In this document: one piece after another, positions 37,911 through 46,594 of the stretch | Layout of the letters: every line of letters starts with the position of its first letter | Position numbering within the stretch: the first letter of the stretch is position 1 | Assembly (NCBI GenBank): GCA_900549995.1 | Contig: URQQ01000020.1 | Span: 1 to 64,000 of the forward strand | Reading direction: 5' to 3' | Length of the DNA stretch: 64,000 nucleotides | Origin: an uncultured Lachnospiraceae bacterium | GTDB lineage: Bacteria; Bacillota; Clostridia; Lachnospirales; Lachnospiraceae | Notes under the pieces: generated by a model | What the model saw: the letters and a program-made list of their open reading frames with translations, nothing else | The model's database searches: none | Told to the model about the DNA's origin: nothing | Position numbers and translations under genes: made by a program

Positions 37911-37925
37911 ATAGATTTTATCTAT
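37911..37925. promoter_or_regulatory. LysR-type operator (T-N11-A box)
   Basis: ATAGATTTTATCTAT is a perfect dyad (ATAGAT-TTT-ATCTAT) containing the T-N11-A signature of LysR sites. Its centre is about 66 bases upstream of the predicted OYE start point, the classic activator position, and it overlaps the -35 zone of the lysR promoter, allowing autoregulation. Confidence 0.7.
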
Positions 37926-37931
37926 CGATTA

Positions 37932-37940
37932 TGCTACAAT
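37932..37940 (+). promoter_or_regulatory. Extended -10 of the lysR promoter
   Basis: TGCTACAAT is an extended -10 (TGnTACAAT) with no good -35; the expected -35 zone is covered by the LysR box. Confidence 0.5.
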
Positions 37941-37968
37941 TGTGGCATATCGACAAAGGAGGAGCCTT

Positions 37969-38859
37969 ATGAATCTAAATCAACTGCATTATTTTGTGAC
38001 ACTTGCACATCTGGAACATTATACAAGAGCCGCAAAGATATTATCAATTACTCAGCCGAGTTTAAGCCATGCGATTTCGTCTCTGGAGCAGGAGCTTGGT
38101 ACCTATTTATTTGAAAAGCAGGGGAGAAATGTTGTTCTGACCAAATACGGAAGAGTGTTTCTTGAGTATGCTGAGGAGGCGCTGCAGATCCTGGATGCAG
38201 GTGTGAAAAAGACAAAATCAATGACAAGTGATATTAGTGGGCAGATTGATGTCGGCTATATCTTCACCCAGGGAAGTGAATTTATGCCTGCGATTGTGAA
38301 GAGCTTTCTGGATGAGAATCCGGAGAAACAGATCGAATTCAATTTCAGCAATGGAGTGACAGCCTCTGTGATCCAGGGGGTGAAAGAGGAACGGTTTGAT
38401 GTAGGTTTTTGTTCCATGATGCCGGAGGAAGATGAGATTGAATTCATTCCGGTATCGAGAGAAGAGCTGATTGCAGTTGTCCCGAAAGACCATCCGCTTG
38501 CATCAAAAGATGAGATTGATGTGGAAGAGATCGTGTCATATCCCCAGATATTTTTTAATGAGGAGAGCGGGCTGAGAAAAACGCTGGACAAGATTTTTGA
38601 TGATCTGCATGTACAGCCGGATATACGGTATACGGTAGACGAAGATGGAGCTCTGGCCGGAATGGTCGCACAGGGATTCGGTGTGGGAATCGTGCCGAAT
38701 GTGCCTGCGGTCCGAAGTGTCAATGTCCATATGCTGAAGCTTAAAAATCTGGATTACCGGAGATATATCTATATGGCAATTGTAAAAAATAAGTATTTAT
38801 CACCGATTGTCAGGCAGTTTGTGAACCATGTCAGGGCAAAATATGAAATCCGGCAATAG
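37969..38859 (+). CDS. LysR family transcriptional regulator
   Basis: 296 residues from ATG 37969 with AAAGGAGGAG upstream. N-terminal winged helix MNLNQLHYFVTLAHLEHYTRAAKILSITQPSLSHAISSLEQELGTYLFEKQGRNV, then a linker helix and a periplasmic-binding-like effector domain (IDVGYIFTQGSEFMPAIVKSFLDENP ... VEEIVSYPQIFF ... GMVAQGFGVGIVPNVP). Divergent from the OYE-type flavoenzyme, with a T-N11-A box between, so it most likely controls that gene in response to its substrate. Confidence 0.92.
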   Translation: MNLNQLHYFVTLAHLEHYTRAAKILSITQPSLSHAISSLEQELGTYLFEKQGRNVVLTKYGRVFLEYAEEALQILDAGVKKTKSMTSDISGQIDVGYIFTQGSEFMPAIVKSFLDENPEKQIEFNFSNGVTASVIQGVKEERFDVGFCSMMPEEDEIEFIPVSREELIAVVPKDHPLASKDEIDVEEIVSYPQIFFNEESGLRKTLDKIFDDLHVQPDIRYTVDEDGALAGMVAQGFGVGIVPNVPAVRSVNVHMLKLKNLDYRRYIYMAIVKNKYLSPIVRQFVNHVRAKYEIRQ

Positions 38860-38873
38860 AAATTGATAAAGAA

Positions 38874-38902
38874 TTGACAACGATAAAGAAATAAAATAAG
38901 AT
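38874..38902 (+). promoter_or_regulatory. Sigma-A promoter of the sugar kinase operon
   Basis: TTGACA (38874-38879), 17-base spacer, TAAGAT (38897-38902), giving a ~70-base leader. Confidence 0.6.
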
Positions 38903-38978
38903 AGATAGTAATGATTCAGCCGTACAGACGGGTCATGATTGACAGAGAGTTTTCCATGGGAAAGAAGGAGGAAGATGA

Positions 38979-39938
38979 ATGGAGACAAAATACGATGTTA
39001 TTGCACTTGGAGAGTTATTGATGGATATGCCGGTGAACGGAAAAAGTGATCAGGGAAATAATTTATATGAATCCTGTCCTGGAGGGGCGCCGTGCAATGT
39101 TCTTGCGATATTGAATAAACTTGGGAAAAAGACAGCATTTATTGGAAAAGTAGGAAAAGATCAGTTTGGTGAAGTATTGAAGGAAACACTCGATGAAATC
39201 GGAATTGACACTGTGCAGTTGAAAATGGATGAAGAGGTGCACACGACACTTGCGTTTGTACATACATTTCCTGACGGGGACAGAGAATTTTCATTCTACA
39301 GGAATCCCGGCGCAGATATGATGCTTACAGAAGATGAAGTCGATGAAGCATTTATCAGACAGGCGAAACTCTTTCATTTTGGGACGCTGTCAATGACAGA
39401 TGAAGGTGTCAGAAATGCGACGAAGAAAGCGCTGAGAACCGCCAAAGAAGCGGGGATGCTTGTATCTTTTGACCCGAACTTAAGACCGCCGCTCTGGAGT
39501 TCGCTGGAACTTGCGAAGGAGCAGATGGAGTATGGTTTCCAGTATTGTGATATTCTGAAGATCTCTGACAATGAGATTCAGTTTGTATCGGGAAAAGAAG
39601 ATTACGAGGAAGGTATCCAGTATCTGATTGAAAAATATCAGATTCCTCTGATTCTGCTTACCATGGGAAAGGAAGGAAGCCGTGCATACTATCAGGGGAA
39701 ACGCGTAGACAGAGCCGGATTCCCACAGAAAGCGGTGGATACAACAGGAGCAGGGGATACGTTCTGCGGTAGTTCTCTGAACTATATCCTGGAACACGGA
39801 ATTGAGAATCTGTCAGAAGAACAGCTTGGAGAGATGCTGACATTTGCCAATGCGGCAGCAGCTCTGATTACGACGAAAAAGGGTGCGATCAGATCCATGC
39901 CGGAGAAAGAAGATGTGTTGAAACTTATAAATAAATAA
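38979..39938 (+). CDS. PfkB family carbohydrate kinase, probable fructokinase
   Basis: 319 residues, ribokinase fold. DVIALGELLMDMP at the N-terminus, the substrate-side PGGAPCNVLAILNKLG with GKVGKDQFG, and the C-terminal signature DTTGAGDTFCGSSL with catalytic base Asp260. Best matched to the fructokinase (ScrK) branch by the GGAPCNVA-like motif; other sugars are possible. It phosphorylates a sugar with ATP in the cytoplasm. It starts an apparent operon with the aroQ-aroK fusion, YqeG and possibly efp. AGAAGGAGGAAG precedes the start. Confidence 0.88.
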   Translation: METKYDVIALGELLMDMPVNGKSDQGNNLYESCPGGAPCNVLAILNKLGKKTAFIGKVGKDQFGEVLKETLDEIGIDTVQLKMDEEVHTTLAFVHTFPDGDREFSFYRNPGADMMLTEDEVDEAFIRQAKLFHFGTLSMTDEGVRNATKKALRTAKEAGMLVSFDPNLRPPLWSSLELAKEQMEYGFQYCDILKISDNEIQFVSGKEDYEEGIQYLIEKYQIPLILLTMGKEGSRAYYQGKRVDRAGFPQKAVDTTGAGDTFCGSSLNYILEHGIENLSEEQLGEMLTFANAAAALITTKKGAIRSMPEKEDVLKLINK

Positions 39939-39963
39939 CGGAGAAAAGAGCAGGAGAGAGAAA

Positions 39964-40746
39964 ATGAATGATTTAGAGATGTACAGAGAACAGCTTGCGT
40001 TATGCGATGATAAGATTATTGATGCGCTGGTGGCCCGCAACGCGATTATTGAAAAAATCATGTCATATAAAGAAGAGTACGGGATGCCGATTTTACAGCC
40101 GGCGCAGGAGGCGAAGCAGAAAAGACAGCTGGAAGAGAAGCTGGAAGATAACAAGTATAAAGAAGAGATCTATGATGTTTTCCGCTGTATTTTAAAGAAC
40201 AGCAAACGGATTCAGGCGAGAAAACTGTTTTCTTACAATATCGTACTGATTGGATTTATGGGTGCAGGGAAAAGCACAATTTCAGAATACTTAAGTACGA
40301 TGTTTGCGATGGATATTGTGGAGATGGATCAGCTGATCGCAGAGCGTGAGGAGATGAGCATTTCTGATATATTTGAGACTTATGGGGAAGAATACTTCAG
40401 GAATCTTGAGACAAATCTGCTGATTGAACTTCAGGAACATAAAAATACGGTTATTTCCTGCGGCGGAGGAGCTGCGCTTCGGGAACGCAATGTAAAGGAA
40501 ATGAAGAAGAACGGACGTGTTGTACTCTTGACCGCAGAGCCGCATACGATTCTGGAGCGTGTGAAAGACAGCGATGAACGTCCGATCTTAAATGGCAATA
40601 AAAATGTAGAATTCATTGCGGATCTGATGGATAAGCGCCGTGAAAAATATGAGGCGGCAGCAGATGTTGTACTTACAACAGATGGAAAAAATGTACAGCA
40701 GATCTGTGAGGAATTGATTCAGAAATTAACAGAAATGGAAGCATAA
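39964..40746 (+). CDS. Chorismate mutase-shikimate kinase fusion
   Basis: 260 residues in two parts. Residues ~1-88 look like an AroQ-type chorismate mutase helix bundle (YREQLALCDDKIIDALVARNAIIEKIMSYKEEYGMPILQ, then a second helix EIYDVFRCILKNSKRIQ). Residues ~92-260 are a shikimate kinase: Walker A GFMGAGKST, EMDQLIAEREEMSISDIFETYGEEYFRNLET, CGGGAALRERN and the lid DERPILNG. The two reactions are non-consecutive in aromatic amino acid synthesis (shikimate to shikimate-3-phosphate; chorismate to prephenate). Activity of the mutase half is inferred; key Arg and Lys residues look present but were not aligned. No other aro genes are in the window. Confidence 0.88.
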   Translation: MNDLEMYREQLALCDDKIIDALVARNAIIEKIMSYKEEYGMPILQPAQEAKQKRQLEEKLEDNKYKEEIYDVFRCILKNSKRIQARKLFSYNIVLIGFMGAGKSTISEYLSTMFAMDIVEMDQLIAEREEMSISDIFETYGEEYFRNLETNLLIELQEHKNTVISCGGGAALRERNVKEMKKNGRVVLLTAEPHTILERVKDSDERPILNGNKNVEFIADLMDKRREKYEAAADVVLTTDGKNVQQICEELIQKLTEMEA

Positions 40747-40749
40747 AAT

Positions 40750-41253
40750 ATGTTCAATAAATTCTTTCCGGATGATTATGTGGCATCCACGTACATGATT
40801 CCTTTTGAAAAACTGTATGAAGAGGGGATCAGAGGACTGATTTTTGATATCGACAATACACTGGTTCCCCATGGGGCACCGGCAGATGACCGGGCCAAAA
40901 AACTGTTTGCAAGACTGAAGGAGATTGGATTTCACTGCTGTCTGATTTCCAACAATCAGGAACCGAGAGTGAAGATGTTTAATGAGGAAATTCAGGTAGA
41001 TTATATTTTTAATGCACATAAACCTTCTACGAAAAATTATATAAAAGCGATGGAGAGGATGGGAACGGATACGTCGAACACGGTATTTGTCGGTGATCAG
41101 CTTTTTACAGATGTCTGGGGGGCTAAAAGAGCGGGAATACGCAACATTTTAGTGAAGCCGATTCATCCAAAAGAAGAGATCCAGATTGTGCTGAAACGCT
41201 ATCTGGAGCGTATTGTTCTGCATTTTTACCAAAAGGAAAGGCATATGAAGTAA
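40750..41253 (+). CDS. YqeG family HAD IIIA-type phosphatase
   Basis: 167 residues. HAD motifs: [14 protein letters not shown] (nucleophile Asp and second Asp), [27 protein letters not shown] with the conserved Lys, and [17 protein letters not shown]. It matches YqeG of B. subtilis, a phosphatidylglycerophosphate phosphatase-like or generic HAD phosphatase; the substrate is unproven. It starts three bases after the fusion kinase gene. Confidence 0.9.
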   Translation: MFNKFFPDDYVASTYMIPFEKLYEEGIRGLIFDIDNTLVPHGAPADDRAKKLFARLKEIGFHCCLISNNQEPRVKMFNEEIQVDYIFNAHKPSTKNYIKAMERMGTDTSNTVFVGDQLFTDVWGAKRAGIRNILVKPIHPKEEIQIVLKRYLERIVLHFYQKERHMK

Positions 41254-41347
41254 AAAGTGCTTGAAAAAGGACAAGAAGTATTATAGAATTAATAACAGTC
41301 AGAAGAAACGAGATATGCCGGGAGGCATAGTTGAAGGAGGATTTATA

Positions 41348-41905
41348 ATGATTTCAGCAGGCGATTTTAGAAATGGTGTTACCATTGAAATTGAAGGTAA
41401 CATTTACCAGGTAATAGAGTTTCAGCATGTAAAACCTGGAAAGGGAGCTGCATTTGTAAGAACAAAATTAAAAAATATCATCAATGGTGGTGTGACAGAG
41501 AGAACTTTCAGACCTACTGAGAAATTCCCGAAAGCTCATATTGAAAGAAAAGATATGCAGTATCTGTATTCAGATGGAGATTTATTCAACTTTATGGACG
41601 TTGAGACATACGACCAGATCGCGCTGAGCGCTGAGGCAATCGGTGATGCTCTGAAATTTGTAAAAGAGAATGAAATGGTTAAAATCTGTTCTCATAACGG
41701 GAACGTGTTCGCAGTAGAACCGCCGTTATTTGTAGAACTTGAGATTACAGAGACAGAACCTGGATTTAAAGGGGACACAGCTCAGGGTGCAACAAAACCT
41801 GCAGTAGTGGAAACAGGTGCAACTGTATATGTACCTTTATTTGTAGAACAGAATGATAAGATTAAAATTGATACACGTACCGGAGAGTACTTATCAAGAG
41901 TATAA
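41348..41905 (+). CDS. efp: Elongation factor P
   Basis: 185 residues from ATG 41348 with GAAGGAGGATTT upstream; an in-frame 29-residue upstream extension is rejected. Three beta-barrel (KOW, OB, OB) domains. The modifiable loop Lys32 lies in [18 protein letters not shown]; later [27 protein letters not shown]-like and [26 protein letters not shown] relieves ribosome stalling at polyproline. Confidence 0.97.
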   Translation: MISAGDFRNGVTIEIEGNIYQVIEFQHVKPGKGAAFVRTKLKNIINGGVTERTFRPTEKFPKAHIERKDMQYLYSDGDLFNFMDVETYDQIALSAEAIGDALKFVKENEMVKICSHNGNVFAVEPPLFVELEITETEPGFKGDTAQGATKPAVVETGATVYVPLFVEQNDKIKIDTRTGEYLSRV

Positions 41906-41910
41906 TCTGA

Positions 41911-41962
41911 AAAAGAAGATGTTTTCTGCCTTTTCATATAAGGCGGGGAGCATCTTCTTTTA
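41911..41962 (+). terminator. Terminator after efp
   Basis: AAAAGAAGATG / CATCTTCTTTT outer stem (41911-41921, 41951-41961) enclosing CTGCCTT ... AAGGCGGG, with a T-rich tail. Confidence 0.75.
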
Positions 41963-42120
41963 TAATATGGGAAACTTCTTACAGATGATTTATGCTTGCA
42001 AAATATGGCAAAGTCAGATACAATGGTTTTACCATAATATTTGTTCAAATCAATTCAGGGTACGTTCGTACCAATTTTCCAGGAAGTAAAAAGGAATACT
42101 GCGATAAGAAAGGATCAGAT

Positions 42121-43002
42121 ATGGATTATCAGCAGTTTATTCAGGTTATTGAAAAAGAAGTAAAAGAAAATGTGAAAAAAGATGTCAAAGTTTGTATGCA
42201 TACTGTCATAAAAAACAATGGGAAGGAGCGGCAGGGGATCACGTTGTCAGAACAGGGGGTGAATATTTCGCCGACGATCTATCTGGAGGAGTATTACGAA
42301 AAGTTCAGGGGCGGAAAAAGCGTAAAAGATATTACGGACAGTATCCTAATGCTGTATGAGGAGGTCAGATTTCACCACTCATGGGAAGCGTCCTGTGTGC
42401 AGGAATATGAAACTGTAAAGGATAAAATTGTGTATAAGCTGATTGGAGAGAAACGGAATGCGGAGTTGCTTTTAAAGGTTCCGCATGTGCAGTTTTTAGA
42501 CCTTGCGATGGTATTTTATGTGATTCTGGAACTTGACCAGCATGGAACAGCCACGATGCTGATCCGCAAAGAGAACCTTGAGGCATGGGGAATTACGGAG
42601 GAAGTATTAAGGAAACAGGCAGTACAGAATACGCCGCGGATACTTCCGGCCAAATTTTCGACAATGAAATCGGTGATTGCTGAAATGATGGGAGAAGAGA
42701 GTGGGGAGGAGGAAGAAGAGGACAATATGTTCATACTTTCGAACTGTGTCAGAAATAACGGCGCCTGCTGCATATTATATCCGAATGTCCTGGAACAGAT
42801 CGGCTGCAGACTGCAGGAAAATTACTATGTCCTGCCAAGCAGTATTCATGAGGTGATCATTATTCCGGAAAGTGTCAGTCCGCTAAAGGAGGATCTGGAG
42901 GAAATGATTCAGGAAATCAATATGACCCAGGTGGCCAGGGAAGAAATACTGTCGGATCATCCCTATTATTACAAAAGAGAAGAAAAGAAATTGATATTGT
43001 AA
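42121..43002 (+). CDS. DUF5688-like protein
   Basis: 293 residues from ATG 42121 (AAGAAAGGATC upstream); an in-frame extension upstream to 41992 lacks a site. N-terminal MDYQQFIQVIEKEVKENVKKDVKVCMHTVIKNNGKERQGITL; then ISPTIYLEEYYEKFRGGKSVKDITDSILMLYEE; a middle KVPHVQFLDLAMVFYVIL; and a C-terminal part VLEQIGCRLQENYYVLPSSIHEVIIIPES. This is the pattern of the Lachnospiraceae DUF5688 family, often present in several copies per genome. Soluble, acidic loop at about 195 (EESGEEEEEDN). Function unknown. Confidence 0.75.
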   Translation: MDYQQFIQVIEKEVKENVKKDVKVCMHTVIKNNGKERQGITLSEQGVNISPTIYLEEYYEKFRGGKSVKDITDSILMLYEEVRFHHSWEASCVQEYETVKDKIVYKLIGEKRNAELLLKVPHVQFLDLAMVFYVILELDQHGTATMLIRKENLEAWGITEEVLRKQAVQNTPRILPAKFSTMKSVIAEMMGEESGEEEEEDNMFILSNCVRNNGACCILYPNVLEQIGCRLQENYYVLPSSIHEVIIIPESVSPLKEDLEEMIQEINMTQVAREEILSDHPYYYKREEKKLIL

Positions 43003-43063
43003 TCAGGAAGAAGTTTTCTGAAAAAGAAAAAGGTTCCCAGACATTGTCTGAGAAGCTTTGATG

Positions 43064-43137
43064 CGTGCTTAGGCGGATTCGAACCGCCGACACCTACCTC
43101 CGGAGGGTAGTGCTCTATCCAGCTGAGCTATAAACAC
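43064..43137 (-). tRNA. tRNA-Arg (anticodon CCG)
   Basis: 74-nt cloverleaf on the minus strand. Acceptor GTGTTTA pairs with TAAGCAC (one G-U); D arm AGCTCAGCTGGATAGAGC; anticodon arm CTACC-CTCCGGA-GGTAG with anticodon CCG reading CGG; T arm GGCGG-TTCGAAT-CCGCC; discriminator G. CCA is not encoded. It is isolated from other tRNA genes. Confidence 0.95.
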
Positions 43138-43227
43138 GAACTACGCTTAATATAATACCATACTTAAATGAAAAATTCAACATAAAAGTGATGTAATCTT
43201 TTGTTGAATGATGGCTAACGCAATTTC

Positions 43228-43256
43228 TTGACAAAAATTGAAAAAATCTATAATAT
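43228..43256 (+). promoter_or_regulatory. Sigma-A promoter of the 43286 gene
   Basis: TTGACA (43228-43233), 17-base spacer, TAATAT (43251-43256), thirty bases before the start codon. Confidence 0.75.
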
Positions 43257-43285
43257 TAATGTTGTGCATAAGGAGGCAGTCTATC

Positions 43286-43927
43286 ATGCGGTTAAAAGAA
43301 AGCAGTGACAGCCGGGGAGCAGAGGTATATACAGTGGGAAGAAATGTGGCAAGTGCATTTCTTGCGCTGGGGTTGCTGATACTTCTCACGGCGGTGGTGT
43401 TCTTTTCAACCAAAGAGGAAACGATAAGCCCTTCCAGAGAAACAGTTGCGGAGTTAAAAAAAATGCCGAGGGCAGGAGTCGACTGCACAGACAGTCAGGT
43501 GAATCCGTTGAGACTGGATCAGAATGAGGAAGTGGACAAGGCGGTTTTAGAATACTACAGACAGTCCGCTGAGGAATCGAAGTTTGCCCAGGGTTATCAG
43601 AATCTGATCGTCTACACGAAACTTGGGCCATATGAAGGATCCTACATCGCATTTGTCGAGTATGATATGAAGATTAAAGATATCTATACTCCAGTGCCGG
43701 GGCTTGGGACACTTTATCTGGAGACGGATGCAGAAGATGGACAGGTTCATGTGATAAGCGAAGTGGACGATGAAGCGGTGAGCAGTTTGATCAGTGCTGT
43801 TGCCGTCCATGAGGATGTACAGGCACTTGTCTCTTCAGTACAGATGCGTTATGAAGAAGCACTTCTGTCTGACAGTCTGCTGAAAGAGGCTCTCGATGGC
43901 TTAAAACAGGCATATGAGCAGGGATAA
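43286..43927 (+). CDS. Hypothetical single-span membrane protein
   Basis: 213 residues from ATG 43286 with ATAAGGAGGCA upstream. A ~20-residue charged cytoplasmic N-terminus precedes one membrane helix (ASAFLALGLLILLTAVVFF), then a ~165-residue extracellular domain: VDKAVLEYYRQSAEESKFAQGYQNLIVYTKLGPYEGSYIAFVEYDMKIKDIYTPVPGLGTLYLE. The latter resembles small NTF2-like secreted folds, with the YDMKIK...PGLGTLY pattern, but I do not recognise a named family. Own promoter. Followed after 49 bases by azlC. Confidence 0.7.
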   Translation: MRLKESSDSRGAEVYTVGRNVASAFLALGLLILLTAVVFFSTKEETISPSRETVAELKKMPRAGVDCTDSQVNPLRLDQNEEVDKAVLEYYRQSAEESKFAQGYQNLIVYTKLGPYEGSYIAFVEYDMKIKDIYTPVPGLGTLYLETDAEDGQVHVISEVDDEAVSSLISAVAVHEDVQALVSSVQMRYEEALLSDSLLKEALDGLKQAYEQG

Positions 43928-43976
43928 CAGATGTGCGGAAGAAAAAAGAGAATAATATACAAAGGATGAATGAGTA

Positions 43977-44726
43977 ATGTCTGGATATAAACAAGCTTTT
44001 AAGAAAGCATTTCCCTATACAATTCCTGTATTGACAGGATATCTTTTTATTGGAATTGCATTTGGGGTAATGTACGCAGAGAAAGGGTACTCTTTTCTCT
44101 GGGCCTGTCTTATGAGCCTGCTGGTATATGCAGGTTCGGGACAATACCTGGCAGTGAATTTTTTTGTGCCAGGCATTTCTTTTGTTCAGGTAATATTTTT
44201 AACCTTGATGGTAAATGTCCGTCATGTGTTTTATGGAATTTCACTTCTGGACAAATTTAATCATATGGGGAAGAAGCGGTGGTATATGATTTTTGGGCTC
44301 ACAGATGAGACATATTCGCTTCTGTGTACGACGAAAATTCCCGAAGGTGTGGAGGAAGAAAAATTTCTCTTTGCAATTTCGATTCTTGACCAGTCTTACT
44401 GGGTGATCGGTTCTGCGATCGGCGGCCTTGCCGGTGCGATTCTCCCGATCAATGCAGAAGGGATTGATTTTGCGATGACGGCATTGTTCGTTGTGATATT
44501 CGTAGAGCAGTGGATGGAGAAAAAGAATCGGATTCCGGCAGTGGTGGGACTGATCTGTGCGTTTACGGCACTTCAGATTTTTGGCCCGGACAGTTTTGTA
44601 CTGCCGTCAATGATTTTCATTATTGTAATTTTATTTCTTGGGAAAAAGAGGCTTCAGAACCAGGAAGATCATGAAGATGGCAGAGGATATCTCAATGAGA
44701 AGGAGGCGGATGACGTATGCCGGTAA
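43977..44726 (+). CDS. azlC: AzlC family branched-chain amino acid exporter, large subunit
   Basis: 249 residues, about eight membrane segments. Family phrases: AFKKAFPYTIPVLTGYLFIGIAFGVMYAEKGYS, VYAGSGQYLAVNFF, LTLMVNVRHVFYGISLL, FGLTDETYSLL and LPINAEGIDFAMTALFVVIFVEQW. With AzlD it exports branched-chain amino acids and analogues such as 4-azaleucine. The gene overlaps azlD by ten bases. Confidence 0.92.
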   Translation: MSGYKQAFKKAFPYTIPVLTGYLFIGIAFGVMYAEKGYSFLWACLMSLLVYAGSGQYLAVNFFVPGISFVQVIFLTLMVNVRHVFYGISLLDKFNHMGKKRWYMIFGLTDETYSLLCTTKIPEGVEEEKFLFAISILDQSYWVIGSAIGGLAGAILPINAEGIDFAMTALFVVIFVEQWMEKKNRIPAVVGLICAFTALQIFGPDSFVLPSMIFIIVILFLGKKRLQNQEDHEDGRGYLNEKEADDVCR

Positions 44727-45049
44727 GCGCAGGAATTTCATTTTTAATCATACTGGCAGTTGCGCTCACGACATTTGCAACGCGTGTGACACCGTTTCTC
44801 ATCTTTCCAAAGGGGAAGAAGATACCGGATACAGTGCAGTATCTTGGGAAAGTGCTGACGCCGGCTGTGATAGGCATGCTCGTGATCTATTGCCTGAAAA
44901 GTACAGAGGTGATGGCAGCACCTCACGGGATTCCGGAGGCTGCGGCTGTTCTGCTGGTTGTGGTGCTTCATGTGTGGAAACGGAATAACCTGCTGAGTAT
45001 CGGGGCAGGGACGGTATTCTACATGTTTCTGATACAGGCTGTGTTTTAA
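44717..45049 (+). CDS. azlD: AzlD family branched-chain amino acid exporter, small subunit
   Basis: 110 residues, four membrane helices, standard AzlD: ILAVALTTFATRVTPFLIFPKGKKIPDTVQYLGKVLTPAVIGMLVIYCLK, PHGIPEAAAVLLVVVLHVWKRNNLLSIGAGTVFYMFLIQ. It works with AzlC. The overlapping start gives translational coupling. Confidence 0.92.
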   Translation: MPVSAGISFLIILAVALTTFATRVTPFLIFPKGKKIPDTVQYLGKVLTPAVIGMLVIYCLKSTEVMAAPHGIPEAAAVLLVVVLHVWKRNNLLSIGAGTVFYMFLIQAVF

Positions 45050-45054
45050 ATAGA

Positions 45055-45099
45055 AAAACTGCTGTGATACTCTATCGTGAGAGATCACAGCAGTTTTTT
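45055..45099. terminator. Bidirectional terminator between azlD and the ABC operon
   Basis: AAAACTGCTGTGAT (45055-45068) / ATCACAGCAGTTTT (45084-45097) with inner CTCT...AGAG-type pairing, T-run on the right and A-run on the left. Confidence 0.85.
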
Positions 45100-45113
45100 G
45101 CTAATCGGCCATT

Positions 45114-45902
45114 TTAGTTTAGATTGATTTTCCGTTTCATAATATAATAAGTTCCAATATAAGAGAGAACGCCTACGATGGTTCCGACAATCAGGTTCCC
45201 CGTGATGGTAAACTCCATAAAACTACGGTATATGGGTCCCTTCAACTCAGCCATGTTAAACAGATAGGGCAGATATCCCCCGGTAGAGAGAAGGATCAGA
45301 CTCACAAACTGGAACATTCCGCACAGAAGAAAATAGGATATGACAGCGCCTAATACTCTGTGGCTTGAAAAAAGCTGTCCGATGGTAACGCAGATATAAA
45401 TGTAGGCCGGTGCTGAAAAAAGTTCAACAAGGTACATAAAGAGGAAAATAGAAGCAAATTCTTTCAGCGTAAATCCAGTCTGTACGTAAATCTCGGGCTG
45501 TAATTTGGGCAGTGAGTTTAAAAATCCCGGTGTTGAGCAAAGCAGCAATATGGCAGCCATGACAACGATCAGATCGATAAGGAACCAGATGACGGCAGCG
45601 ATACTTTTGCTGGCCAGATGTTCCCCAGCTGTTGCCGGAAGAGTTAACGTAAGATACCCTTCATCTGTGAACAGATGCTTATAAAACCTCATGGCAACCA
45701 GAATGAAGGTTCCTGTGCTGACTGCAATGAGAAGGACAATATACGTGAGAATCAGAAAAGAGGCAAAGTATCTGGGATACTGATCTGCCCGGGCAGTGAC
45801 TGTAAAATGGCCGATGACGCTCATCAGCAGTACAATCACATGCAGAGGAAGCAAAAAACGGGAGAGGGCTTTCATCTCGTGTTTTAATAATTTGCCTAGC
45901 AT
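45114..45902 (-). CDS. ABC-2 type transporter permease
   Basis: 262 residues with six predicted membrane helices, separated by a large first loop (RFYKHLFTDEGYLTLTLPATAGEHLASKSIAAVIW) that is characteristic of ABC permeases next to YtrA-type regulators. It forms the membrane part of the exporter with the ATPase just upstream. Its start overlaps the ATPase gene by seven bases. Substrate unknown; relatives are linked to cell-envelope or antimicrobial-peptide stress. Confidence 0.85.
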   Translation of the reverse strand: MLGKLLKHEMKALSRFLLPLHVIVLLMSVIGHFTVTARADQYPRYFASFLILTYIVLLIAVSTGTFILVAMRFYKHLFTDEGYLTLTLPATAGEHLASKSIAAVIWFLIDLIVVMAAILLLCSTPGFLNSLPKLQPEIYVQTGFTLKEFASIFLFMYLVELFSAPAYIYICVTIGQLFSSHRVLGAVISYFLLCGMFQFVSLILLSTGGYLPYLFNMAELKGPIYRSFMEFTITGNLIVGTIVGVLSYIGTYYIMKRKINLN

Positions 45903-46594
45903 CTAAACACCTCCCTGAATAAAGAATCAACAGATCTGCCCTGTTCTGTGCGGATATCATCCACAGATGCATTCAGCACAAGCTGTCCGTTTTTTAAAAA
46001 TATCACGTGATCCAGAATATTTTCAATGTCTGAGATCAAATGAGTAGAAATCAGTATGGTTGCATTTTCATCATAATTATTGATGATTGTATTTAATATG
46101 TAATCACGTGCAGCAGGGTCTACGCCTCCGATGGGCTCATCCAGAATGTAAAGGCTTGCCTTCCGGCTCATGACAAGGATCAGCTGTATCTTTTCCTTTG
46201 TTCCCTTTGACAGAGTCCGAAGCCTTGAATTCGTATCGATCTTCAGCCTGCCCAGCATCTCATACGCGCGCTCCTGGGAGAAATTCTCATAAAAATCACT
46301 GAAATAACTGATGATATCTTTTACTTTCATCCAGTCATTCAGATAAGACCGTTCCGGAAGATAGGCTACGATTTTTTTTGTCTCGACACAGGGAGCCATT
46401 CCGTTGATCATCACAGAACCCTCAGAGGGAACGAGCAGGCCGTTGATTAATTTAATCAGTGTGGTCTTTCCACTGCCGTTGGGGCCAAGAAGGCCGACAA
46501 TCTGCCCGGGATTTATTTTCAGGTTCAGATGATCCAGGGCATAGGATGTGTTATATTTTTTTGTAAGTCCCTGACATATCAGAAGCGGGTTCAT
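45896..46594 (-). CDS. ABC transporter ATP-binding protein
   Basis: 232 residues. Walker A LLGPNGSGKTTLIKL, Q-loop VAYLPERSYL, signature LSKGTKEKIQLI (LSKGT in place of LSGGQ, common in this subgroup), Walker B SLYILDEPIGGVD, and the H-loop His in ISTHLI. It powers the ABC-2 permease encoded next. Middle gene of a GntR-ATPase-permease operon with four- and seven-base overlaps. Confidence 0.93.
   Translation of the reverse strand: MNPLLICQGLTKKYNTSYALDHLNLKINPGQIVGLLGPNGSGKTTLIKLINGLLVPSEGSVMINGMAPCVETKKIVAYLPERSYLNDWMKVKDIISYFSDFYENFSQERAYEMLGRLKIDTNSRLRTLSKGTKEKIQLILVMSRKASLYILDEPIGGVDPAARDYILNTIINNYDENATILISTHLISDIENILDHVIFLKNGQLVLNASVDDIRTEQGRSVDSLFREVFRC

Noticed and set aside
38905..38940. 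Further copy of the dispersed repeat upstream of the sugar kinase
   Set aside because: Only ATTCAGCC is shared by chance; the rest of the scaffold is absent.
41261..41347. N-terminal extension of EF-P
   Set aside because: There is no ribosome binding site and it is not part of the EF-P family; GAAGGAGG precedes ATG 41348.
43021..43140. CRISPR-like or attachment-site signal at the tRNA-Arg gene
   Set aside because: No repeated tRNA 3' end and no integrase or phage gene nearby.
43205..43245. CodY box near the 43286 gene upstream of azlCD
   Set aside because: The best match to AATTTTCWGAAAATT has about five mismatches, which is too weak.
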